From positions 1-6,561 of the forward strand of contig CAJLGW010000089.1 of NCBI GenBank assembly GCA_905206345.1: a stretch of DNA of 6,561 nucleotides, given 5' to 3'. The notes under the pieces are model-generated. The model did not search any database. It worked only from the letters and a program-made list of their open reading frames with translations, and was not told the origin of the DNA. Within the stretch, counting starts at the first letter, position 1. Each line of letters begins with the position of its first letter. The stretch is from an uncultured Sutterella sp. GTDB lineage: Bacteria > Pseudomonadota > Gammaproteobacteria > Burkholderiales > Burkholderiaceae_F. A program made the translations under genes and the position numbers. Of this stretch, positions 1 to 5,024 are shown piece after piece.

Positions 1-42
1 AGGGCAAAAATTAACCCAGATTTCGTGAAAAACCTGGGTTAG
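1..42 (+). CDS. Possible 3' tail of an upstream gene (partial)
   Basis: Frame 1 is open from the window edge to a TAG at 40-42 and would encode the C-terminal residues RAKINPDFVKNLG. A good + strand terminator begins about ten bases after this stop, which is where one would expect the end of a + strand gene. The other two + frames stop at 12-14 and 26-28, so the real gene could end in one of those instead. Thirteen residues are too few to name a family. The presence of an upstream + strand gene is better supported, through its terminator, than the frame chosen here. Confidence 0.3.
   Translation, partial: RAKINPDFVKNLG
6..41 (-). terminator. Possible terminator of dinB
   Basis: TAACCCAG (12-19) and CTGGGTTA (34-41) form an 8-bp stem. 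On the - strand it is followed after one base by five T (6-10). The 14-base loop contains a further small TTTC/GAAA pairing. It lies about 48 bases after the dinB stop, downstream of the + strand terminator hairpin, giving a back-to-back pair of terminators between convergent genes. The T run is short, so the assignment is moderate. If the partial upstream frame is real, this hairpin sits inside its last codons. Confidence 0.45.
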
Positions 43-52
43 TCAACAGTCT

Positions 53-84
53 GAAGCGCCTCAAACTCGAGGCGCTTTTTTGTC
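53..84 (+). terminator. Rho-independent terminator of the gene left of the window
   Basis: A perfect 9-bp stem, AAGCGCCTC paired with GAGGCGCTT around a six-base loop (AAACTC), runs straight into a run of T ending at 81. The T run lies on the + strand only, so it serves the + strand gene that ends near the left edge and stops its transcription from running antisense into dinB. Confidence 0.85.
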
Positions 85-88
85 AACA

Positions 89-1168
89 TTAGAAAAGTCG
101 AAGTTGTTTGCCCAAAGTTTCGTTATTGGTTTCTTCAAGCTCTGTTTTAGAAACCGTTAGACCCAAAAGCCGAATGCCTCGATAGGGGAGAGGAACACTC
201 GTTAAGAGTTCTTTTGCAAGGGGTTCAATCACGTCACGATGATTGAGGTATTGGGCTTGTCCGAGACTTCGGGTGACGGTGGTGAAGTCGGGGAATCGAA
301 CCTTGAGTGTCAAGCGTTTCCCGGTGAAATTTTTCTCTTTGACTCGCAAGACGAGTTCATCAATGACGTCAGAGAGTGCCTGATCGATATCAATCCCTCG
401 AATGTCATGTCTAAACGTTCTCTCGCACCCAACGGACTTGCGTTCTCTGTAGGGTTGCACTTCTCGATCGTCAATGCCTCGCACGAAACGGTAGTAGGTT
501 AAACCGGCTTTCCCAAAAAGCTCTGTGAGTCTGGGTAAACTCAGAGCGCGAAGTTCTGGTGCTGAGTTGATACCCATGGCATGGAGTTTCTTTGCAGTGG
601 CAGGACCTATGCCCCAAAACGCTTCAATGGGCAAGCGGTCAATAAAATCCAAGGCCTGATCGGGGTGAATGACGCAAAGTCCGTCGGGCTTTCTGTAGTC
701 GCTTGCGATTTTGGCTAAAAACTTGTTGTAACTGACGCCCGCACTGGCAACAAGGTTTAATTCTTCTCGAATGTCTTTTTTGATGCGCACGGCCACATCA
801 ACGGCTAACTCGGCTTGGATTTTATTATTCGTTACGTCCAAAAACGCCTCATCAATTGAAATGGGTTCAATGAGATCGGTGTAACGATGAAAGATTTCTC
901 GTGTTTGAAGAGAAATCTCTTTGTAGTGATCCATGCGAGACGCTACAAAAATGAGGTGAGGGCAAAGCTCCTTTGCTTTGGAGCTGGGCATGGCCGAATG
1001 CACACCAAATTTACGAGCCTCGTAGCTCGCAGCCGCCACAACACCACGTCCGCCAGCATGACCCACGGCAATAGGCTTGCCCCGCAATGAAGGATTATCG
1101 CGTTGTTCGACGGAGGCAAAGAACGCATCCATGTCGATGTGAATAATTTTGCGATAGGTGTTGGTCAT
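89..1168 (-). CDS. dinB: DNA polymerase IV (Y-family translesion polymerase)
   Basis: Pol IV copies past damaged bases, notably N2-dG adducts, at stalled forks in the cytoplasm, with low fidelity. The 359-residue length is typical. The N-terminal palm holds the first metal ligand in IDMDAFFASVEQ (D12, with F17 as probable steric gate) and the catalytic pair in SIDEAFLD (D106, E107). YEARKFGV (49-56) is the finger motif. The segment PIEAFWGIGPATAKKLHAMGI is the helix-hairpin-helix thumb region, and the little-finger domain fills the C-terminal third. The protein ends in QLRLF (355-359), a good sliding-clamp binding motif. The ATG at 1168 is chosen because MTNTYRKIIHID leads into the family N-terminus after only a few residues. 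No Shine-Dalgarno is seen before it (the leader reads TTTTCTCCC), and I find no CTGT-N8-ACAG LexA box up to 1325, so SOS control is not visible. It is convergent with the gene on the left and divergent from brnQ. Confidence 0.96.
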   Translation of the reverse strand: MTNTYRKIIHIDMDAFFASVEQRDNPSLRGKPIAVGHAGGRGVVAAASYEARKFGVHSAMPSSKAKELCPHLIFVASRMDHYKEISLQTREIFHRYTDLIEPISIDEAFLDVTNNKIQAELAVDVAVRIKKDIREELNLVASAGVSYNKFLAKIASDYRKPDGLCVIHPDQALDFIDRLPIEAFWGIGPATAKKLHAMGINSAPELRALSLPRLTELFGKAGLTYYRFVRGIDDREVQPYRERKSVGCERTFRHDIRGIDIDQALSDVIDELVLRVKEKNFTGKRLTLKVRFPDFTTVTRSLGQAQYLNHRDVIEPLAKELLTSVPLPYRGIRLLGLTVSKTELEETNNETLGKQLRLF

Positions 1169-1325
1169 GGGAGAAAACGATATTCGGGTTAGCGCTAGGT
1201 TTTAGGGTTGAAATTGAAGTAAGTTGAGTAAGACTACCTAGATAATGACAATTTGGGAGATTATCTCATAGGTATCTCTGATAGAGTTGCCTGCCTATTT
1301 GACTCATTTATACCTCAATTGACCT
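1169..1325. promoter_or_regulatory. Divergent dinB/brnQ promoter region
   Basis: This 157-bp spacer must hold start signals for both genes. For brnQ the best candidate is TTGCCT (1287-1292) with TTTATA or TTATAC (1307-1313), but the 14-15 base spacing is short and the call is weak. It would leave a leader of only a few bases. A perfect odd palindrome, GAGATTATCTC (1257-1267), and a second TATCTC (1273-1278) could be an operator. I cannot choose a convincing dinB promoter here. No LexA-type box was found. Confidence 0.35.
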
Positions 1326-2648
1326 ATGCATCAGTTTAGTATGAAAAATCGCCTCTTAGTAGGCTTGACACTCTTTTCAATGTTTTTTGGCGCTGGGAAC
1401 TTGATCTTCCCGCCGTTTTTGGGTTCCTTAGCCGGTACCGAAATGCCCTGGGCCATTATTGGTTTTGGGGTGAGTGCTGTTATCTTCCCAATTTTGGCTG
1501 TGATGACAGTGGCGCGCTCTGGCGGTTTGATGACGTTGGCCAGCCGTGTTCATCCAACCTTTGCGTTTATTTTCACACTACTGATTTATTTATCCATTGG
1601 TCCTTGTTTGGCCATTCCTCGTACGGCGAGTACCTCTTTTGAAATGGCTTTCTCGCCTTTGTTTATTGGCGATACGACGCCGGTCTTTTTGGGATTGACG
1701 GCTTTGACGATTGCTCAAGCCATTTACTCGGTGATCTTTTTTGCCTTTGCCGGTTTTGTGGCGTTGGATCCTTCTAAATTAACGCAACGCTTGGGTAAGG
1801 TGACCTCGCCCGCATTGCTATTGATGATTGCCGCTCTTTTTATCGTGTGCGTCGTTAATCCGATTGCTGACTATGGCATGGTCTTGCCGCCCTATGATGT
1901 GAATTCTGCCGTGCGAGGCTTCTTAGAGGGCTATCAAACGATGGATACGTTGGCTGCTTTGAATTTCGGTTTAATCATTGCTTTAAATATTGAAGCGTTA
2001 GGCGCAAAGAGCACCGATGAAGTGGTAAGCGAAACGGTGAAGGCGGGTTTGATTGCAGGTTTTGTTTTGATGGTGATCTATGTGGCTTTGGCCCATATCG
2101 GTGCGACGGTGGGTGGCGCCGGTCGCATCATGGATAATGGTGCGCAAACGTTAACGACCGCTGCTCAAATTCAGTTTGGCTCTTGGGGCATGATTATTTT
2201 GGGTGCGATTTTCTTTGTGGCGTGCTTAAACTGCTGTATCGGTTTGTTGTCATGCTGCAGTGACTACTTTGCAAAGACCTTCCCGTGTTTGTCTTATCGC
2301 GGCTGGTTGTTGGTATTTGTGCTTTGCAGTATGGTGGTGTCAAACGCAGGTCTGACGTTGATTTTGAAATTCTCTATTCCTGTTTTGTTGGCCATTTATC
2401 CGGTTGCTTTGGTGTTGATTATCTTGGGCTTAACCCATCACTTTAACCAACGCTTCCCGCTCACGTATCCTGTGACGGTTGCTTTGACGATTGTGGTGAG
2501 TATTGCGGGGGCCGCTGCCGACTTAGGTGTTGACGTTCCCTTTATTTCGTATTTGCCTTTTTACTCCGTTGGGTTGGAGTGGATTGTTCCGGCTTTGATT
2601 GGTTGGGTGATCGGTGCTATGTCGGGTAAAAAACCGATGATTCAATAG
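1326..2648 (+). CDS. brnQ: Branched-chain amino acid:cation symporter (LIVCS family)
   Basis: BrnQ is an inner-membrane carrier that imports leucine, isoleucine and valine with Na+ (or H+). The 440 residues are almost wholly hydrophobic, with about 12 membrane segments, the usual size for the family. Family landmarks visible are FFGAGNLIFPP (20-30) in TM1, GPCLAIPRTASTSFE (92-106), and the segment FLEGYQTMDTLAALNFG (199-215), all near-standard for BrnQ. A cysteine-rich stretch, ACLNCCIGLLSCC (299-311), lies in a membrane segment. Two starts are possible: ATG at 1326 (MHQFSMKNR) and ATG at 1341 (MKNRLL, which resembles many homologues). Neither has a Shine-Dalgarno, so the start is uncertain by five residues. 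It appears to be a single-gene unit closed by the terminator at 2669-2700. Substrate preference among branched-chain amino acids cannot be read from sequence. Confidence 0.93.
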   Translation: MHQFSMKNRLLVGLTLFSMFFGAGNLIFPPFLGSLAGTEMPWAIIGFGVSAVIFPILAVMTVARSGGLMTLASRVHPTFAFIFTLLIYLSIGPCLAIPRTASTSFEMAFSPLFIGDTTPVFLGLTALTIAQAIYSVIFFAFAGFVALDPSKLTQRLGKVTSPALLLMIAALFIVCVVNPIADYGMVLPPYDVNSAVRGFLEGYQTMDTLAALNFGLIIALNIEALGAKSTDEVVSETVKAGLIAGFVLMVIYVALAHIGATVGGAGRIMDNGAQTLTTAAQIQFGSWGMIILGAIFFVACLNCCIGLLSCCSDYFAKTFPCLSYRGWLLVFVLCSMVVSNAGLTLILKFSIPVLLAIYPVALVLIILGLTHHFNQRFPLTYPVTVALTIVVSIAGAAADLGVDVPFISYLPFYSVGLEWIVPALIGWVIGAMSGKKPMIQ

Positions 2649-2668
2649 TCAGCTTCTAACTGAACAAT

Positions 2669-2700
2669 AAAAATGGGCTCACATCGGGCCCATTTTTTTT
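2669..2700 (+). terminator. Rho-independent terminator of brnQ
   Basis: AAAAATGGGC (2669-2678) pairs perfectly with GCCCATTTTT (2688-2697) around a nine-base loop, followed by T to 2700 (eight T in a row from 2693). It begins 20 bases after the brnQ stop. The A-rich left arm means it could also act weakly on the - strand, but no - strand gene needs it. It separates brnQ from mntP transcription. Confidence 0.92.
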
Positions 2701-2706
2701 GTCAAT

Positions 2707-2726
2707 TGTGTCAGAATTGCGACACA
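2707..2726. promoter_or_regulatory. Palindrome in the mntP leader (operator or secondary hairpin)
   Basis: TGTGTC (2707-2712) and GACACA (2721-2726) form a perfect 6-bp inverted repeat with an eight-base spacer, 19 bases before the mntP start and just after the brnQ terminator. As DNA it is the right size for a dimeric repressor site; as RNA it is a small hairpin followed by C and five T, hence possibly a second terminator. The whole spacer between terminator and ATG is 45 bases, too short for a yybP-ykoY Mn2+ riboswitch, and no clear -35/-10 pair is seen. Confidence 0.4.
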
Positions 2727-2745
2727 CTTTTTCCTCTCGTTTTTT

Positions 2746-3345
2746 ATGTCTTTTATCGAAATCATTGCGATTGCCGTTGCGTTATCAATTGACGCCGTTG
2801 TAGTGGCGCTTTGTTGGAGCGCCGGGCAAAAGCATATTCGTTATACACACGTTTTTCAGTTCGCCTTGGTCTTTGGTGGCTTTCAAGCCTTAATGCCTGT
2901 GGGTGGCTGGTTTGCCGGCGAATGGTTAATTCACTACATCAGTGCTTTTGACCACTGGGTGGCTTTTTTACTTCTTCTTTGGGTGGCTTATTCAATGGTG
3001 AAGGAAGCGCTTGAGGGCAATGAGGAAGATGAGGCTTGTTGCGGTCACTGCCAAGGCAAAAAAGAAGAGGGGATTTCTTGGTGGACGTTGACTGTTTTAG
3101 CAGTTGCCACAAGCTTGGATGCGCTGGCAGTCGGTTTTTCATTTGCGATGGTGCAAACGCCTATTCTTATGCCGGCAATAACGATTGGGGTGATTTGTGC
3201 TGTGTTGACAGCGATGGCGGTTTCAGCCGGTAAGGCGCTCGCTCAGAAAGTGCAGCGCCATACCGATAAGCTCTCTTTTGTGGGAGCGGCCGTGCTCTTG
3301 TTGATCGGTTTAAGAATCCTTTGGGAGCACGGCGTTTTCAGTTAG
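2746..3345 (+). CDS. mntP: Manganese efflux pump MntP
   Basis: MntP exports excess Mn2+ across the inner membrane and protects against manganese toxicity. The protein has 199 residues (E. coli MntP is 188) and about six membrane segments in two related halves. Each half has the family acidic signature: ALSIDAVVVAL with D16 and ATSLDALAVGFSF with D125. GGFQALMPVGGWFAG (44-58) is the conserved TM2 motif. Between the halves lies a hydrophilic loop (about 90-109) rich in acidic residues and containing CCGHC (98-102), a possible metal-binding cluster that I do not recall as a family hallmark. The ATG at 2746 fits the family N-terminus; no Shine-Dalgarno precedes it. The gene ends four bases inside the convergent asparaginase gene. 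Manganese regulation is expected from the family, but no riboswitch is visible in the 45-base leader. Confidence 0.92.
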   Translation: MSFIEIIAIAVALSIDAVVVALCWSAGQKHIRYTHVFQFALVFGGFQALMPVGGWFAGEWLIHYISAFDHWVAFLLLLWVAYSMVKEALEGNEEDEACCGHCQGKKEEGISWWTLTVLAVATSLDALAVGFSFAMVQTPILMPAITIGVICAVLTAMAVSAGKALAQKVQRHTDKLSFVGAAVLLLIGLRILWEHGVFS

Positions 3346-4346
3346 TAACGCATAAATAAGTCACGCAAGGCATCGACATCGTTGATGCCTTTTTTCAATG
3401 CCAATTGCAATAGGATGCGAGCCTTGATGGCAGACAAATTCCAAGAGGAAATCAAGCCTGCCTCTTCCCATTCGGATAAACCATTGAAAATGGCACCGCT
3501 AAAGACGCGAGAAGAGCGAATCACGCGAACACCCGATTCGCTTGCTTGACTTAAAGCGGGGAAGACCTTGGCGGGGATGCAACCGTTCCCCAATCCGGCA
3601 AAAACAATCCCTTGAGCGCCACCCTTGACGCAAGCTTCGACCAACATCCCGTCATCGTCGGCGTGAGAGAAAAGAATATCCACACGCGGGAAGCTTTCAT
3701 CTTCGGCGAAATCTTCAATGCTAAAGGGCGTTTGCATCGTGTGAGGCTTGATGTTCTTATTCATGAACATGACGGCGTTATCAACGACAGAGCCCAATTC
3801 TCCGTGCAATAAACCGGCAAACGTTGCAACGTTGGTTGCATGGGTCTTGGTGGAGGTGCGAGCGCAACCAATAATGTTATTTAATACCATCATGACGCCT
3901 TGGCCGCGAGAAGCATCGTTTGCTGCCACTTGGAAGGCGTTGTAGAGATTAAGGATGCCGTCAGAAGACAAGGCCGTTGCCGGACGCATAGCACCGGTGA
4001 TAACAATAGGCTTATCGGACTTAATGATTAAGTCCAAGAAGTAGGCCGTTTCTTCCATCGTGTCGGTACCGTGCGTAATGACCACACCGTCAACATCGTC
4101 ACGATTTAATTGAGCTTGTACGGCTCGTGCTAACTTTAACCAGATCTCACACGTCATGGAACTGGAGTCGACACGGCAAACCGATTCTTGTTCCAAATCA
4201 ACCAAATCTTTCAAATCCGGAAGCTTATCTAACAAGGCATTAATTTCAAGGTTGCCTAAGCGATAGCCGGTCGTTTGCGTAGCGGTTTCACCGGAACTCA
4301 CAATGGTGCCACCGGTACTCATCAAAATGATTTTTTTCTTGGACAT
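3342..4346 (-). CDS. ansA/ansB-like: L-asparaginase, cytoplasmic, type II-like
   Basis: This enzyme hydrolyses L-asparagine to aspartate and ammonia and would feed amino-acid catabolism. Its 334 residues match the homotetrameric asparaginase/glutaminase family. The nucleophile lies in STGGTIV (T14). The second catalytic motif is HGTDTMEETAYFLDL (T94, D95), followed by the type II-like TGAMRPATALSSDG (117-130). K167 (in RTSTKTHATNVATF) completes the T-D-K triad and Y28 is the flexible-loop tyrosine. Residues 60-65 read DSSSMT, as in type I enzymes, where E. coli AnsB has GSQDMN. The N-terminus (MSKKKIILMS) has no signal peptide, so a cytoplasmic location is expected, unlike periplasmic AnsB. 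The ATG at 4346 is supported by AGGAG seven bases upstream, the only clear ribosome site among the window's genes. Its stop overlaps that of mntP by four bases. Confidence 0.93.
   Translation of the reverse strand: MSKKKIILMSTGGTIVSSGETATQTTGYRLGNLEINALLDKLPDLKDLVDLEQESVCRVDSSSMTCEIWLKLARAVQAQLNRDDVDGVVITHGTDTMEETAYFLDLIIKSDKPIVITGAMRPATALSSDGILNLYNAFQVAANDASRGQGVMMVLNNIIGCARTSTKTHATNVATFAGLLHGELGSVVDNAVMFMNKNIKPHTMQTPFSIEDFAEDESFPRVDILFSHADDDGMLVEACVKGGAQGIVFAGLGNGCIPAKVFPALSQASESGVRVIRSSRVFSGAIFNGLSEWEEAGLISSWNLSAIKARILLQLALKKGINDVDALRDLFMRY
3367..3395 (+). terminator. Terminator of mntP inside the asparaginase coding region
   Basis: AAGGCATCGAC (3367-3377) pairs with GTTGATGCCTT (3381-3391), with one G-T pair, around a three-base ATC loop. 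Six T (3390-3395) follow on the + strand. It lies 22 bases after the mntP stop. On the opposite strand the same bases encode the segment KKGINDVDAL near the asparaginase C-terminus, so one sequence serves as a terminator for one gene and codons for the other. Confidence 0.85.
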
Positions 4347-4353
4347 GGAGATA

Positions 4354-4379
4354 CTCCTAAAAAAGATGGCTTAATTATA
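4354..4379 (-). promoter_or_regulatory. Asparaginase -10 box and Shine-Dalgarno
   Basis: On the - strand a perfect TATAAT occupies 4379-4374 and an AGGAG ribosome site occupies 4358-4354, seven bases before the ATG. The transcript would begin near 4367 with a leader of about 20 bases. No good -35 stands 16-18 bases further up; that position falls in the 3' end of the tRNA-Leu relic (GGCCAC). Expression may therefore depend on an activator or be weak. The -10 box and ribosome site are clear; the full promoter is inferred. Confidence 0.6.
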
Positions 4380-4394
4380 CGTTTTGGAATAACT

Positions 4395-4483
4395 TGGTGG
4401 CCGGGACGGGAATCGAACCTGTTTGCTTCAAAATCATTGCCGGATTTTAAGTCCGCAACGTTTCTTGCTTTACCATTTTGATC
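4395..4483 (-). pseudogene. Decayed tRNA-Leu(UAA) relic, 3' half preserved
   Basis: Read on the - strand, 4456 to 4395 matches the window's intact tRNA-Leu from the anticodon stem to the CCA. Both stretches are 62 bases, with 49 identities by eye and no gaps. The first 16 bases (anticodon stem-loop with TAA) and last 25 bases (T arm, acceptor 3' strand, CCA) are identical or nearly so; all 13 mismatches fall in the variable arm and one T-stem position. Upstream of the anticodon the resemblance fades to a D-loop-like AATGGTAAAGC, and no GGCCGGG exists to pair with CCCGGCC, so no acceptor stem can form and it cannot be a working tRNA. It lies 48 bases upstream of the asparaginase start. It may be a leftover attachment site from an old integration or an inverted partial duplication. 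Confidence 0.75.
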
Positions 4484-4573
4484 TGTCAGATTTTTTTTGA
4501 AAAATTATTTTTGACTAAGTGATTGATGCAAAAAGGAAAGACAAAATATCTTAAAGCTAAGTGAAAAAAGTTC

Positions 4574-4601
4574 TTGACAAAGTGGAAGATGTCCTTAAAA
4601 T
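4574..4601 (+). promoter_or_regulatory. Strong promoter of the tRNA cluster
   Basis: A perfect -35 TTGACA (4574-4579) and TAAAAT -10 (4596-4601) are separated by 16 bases and preceded by A/T-rich DNA (4491-4570) that could act as an UP element. Transcription would start near 4608, about nine bases before the first tRNA-Gly. It is the best sigma70-type promoter in the window, as expected for stable RNA. Confidence 0.85.
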
Positions 4602-4616
4602 ACGTACTTCTCTGAT

Positions 4617-4692
4617 GCGGGAATAGCTCAGTTGGTAGAGCGCAACCTTGCCAAGGTTGAGGTCGCGAGTTCGAGACTCGTTTCCCGCTCCA
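4617..4692 (+). tRNA. tRNA-Gly(GCC), copy 1
   Basis: A complete 76-base cloverleaf. The acceptor GCGGGAA (4617-4623) pairs with TTCCCGC (4682-4688), followed by discriminator T and an encoded CCA. The D arm includes AGCTCAGTTGGTAGAGC, and the anticodon stem CAACC/GGTTG encloses the loop TTGCCAA with anticodon GCC at 4650-4652, reading GGC/GGU glycine codons. The T arm is GCGAG-TTCGAGA-CTCGT. It is first in the Gly-Cys-Gly-Leu transcript. Confidence 0.97.
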
Positions 4693-4715
4693 TTATATTT
4701 CTTTATGAAAGAGGT

Positions 4716-4789
4716 GGCGCGATAGCAAAGCGGTTATGCAGCGGATTGCAAATCCGTTTAGAGCGGTTCGACTCCGCTTCGCGCCTCCA
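4716..4789 (+). tRNA. tRNA-Cys(GCA)
   Basis: A complete 74-base cloverleaf. The acceptor GGCGCGA (4716-4722) pairs with TCGCGCC (4779-4785), then U discriminator and encoded CCA (4787-4789). The U73 discriminator is the identity element for cysteinyl-tRNA synthetase. The anticodon loop TTGCAAA holds GCA at 4748-4750. It sits between the two identical tRNA-Gly copies, 23 bases after the first. Confidence 0.97.
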
Positions 4790-4803
4790 TAAAAGTTGAT
4801 TAC

Positions 4804-4879
4804 GCGGGAATAGCTCAGTTGGTAGAGCGCAACCTTGCCAAGGTTGAGGTCGCGAGTTCGAGACTCGTTTCCCGCTCCA
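4804..4879 (+). tRNA. tRNA-Gly(GCC), copy 2
   Basis: All 76 bases are identical to the tRNA-Gly at 4617-4692, with anticodon GCC at 4837-4839 and encoded CCA. It follows tRNA-Cys by 14 bases. In E. coli the corresponding glyW-cysT-leuZ cluster has one Gly copy, so this looks like a local duplication kept exact by selection or gene conversion. Confidence 0.97.
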
Positions 4880-4928
4880 GTTTTTAGAAATGAGTTAGAT
4901 GTTAACTCTTTCATAAGCGGATTTGGTA

Positions 4929-5017
4929 GGCCGGGTGACGGAATTGGTAGACGTAGCGGACTTAAAATCCGCCGCCAATATAACGGCGTACGGGTTCGAT
5001 TCCCGTCCCGGCCACCA
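4929..5017 (+). tRNA. tRNA-Leu(UAA)
   Basis: An 89-base class II tRNA. The acceptor GGCCGGG (4929-4935) pairs with CCCGGCC (5007-5013), with discriminator A (required by leucyl-tRNA synthetase) and encoded CCA (5015-5017). The anticodon stem GCGGA/TCCGC encloses CTTAAAA with TAA at 4963-4965, reading UUA/UUG. The long variable arm CGCC/GGCG (4973-4988) is the serine/leucine-type extra stem. Its 3' end is the probable target of the integrase that begins 164 bases downstream, and its 3' half recurs inverted at 4395-4456. Confidence 0.97.
4993..5017 (+). other. Putative attachment site (attL) at the tRNA-Leu 3' end
   Basis: P4-type integrases recombine in the 3' part of tRNA genes and leave the tRNA intact at the island edge. 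The integrase starts 164 bases downstream and there is no other gene between them. The last 25 bases of the tRNA also occur perfectly on the opposite strand at 4395-4419. The boundaries are inferred; the matching attR would be a direct copy of this 3' end beyond the right edge of the window. Confidence 0.55.
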
Positions 5018-5024
5018 TTTAAAA

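Noticed and set aside
239..502. 87-residue + strand open frame opposite dinB
   Set aside because: It lies wholly antisense to the conserved dinB coding region, has no recognisable motif and no ribosome site.
1169..1325. LexA/SOS box upstream of dinB
   Set aside because: I searched for CTGT-N8-ACAG in the spacer and found neither half-site.
2701..2745. yybP-ykoY manganese riboswitch before mntP
   Set aside because: The space between the brnQ terminator and the start codon is only 45 bases, well below the size of the riboswitch, and its conserved loops are not seen.
4275..4481. 68-residue + strand open frame containing WWPGRESNLFASKS
   Set aside because: It is the antisense reading of the asparaginase 5' end and the tRNA-Leu relic, again the typical tRNA-antisense peptide, with no supporting start signals.
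4395..4483. A functional tRNA-Leu on the - strand
   Set aside because: No 5' strand can pair with the acceptor CCCGGCC, the variable-arm stem is lost and the T stem has a mismatch, so it cannot fold as a working tRNA.
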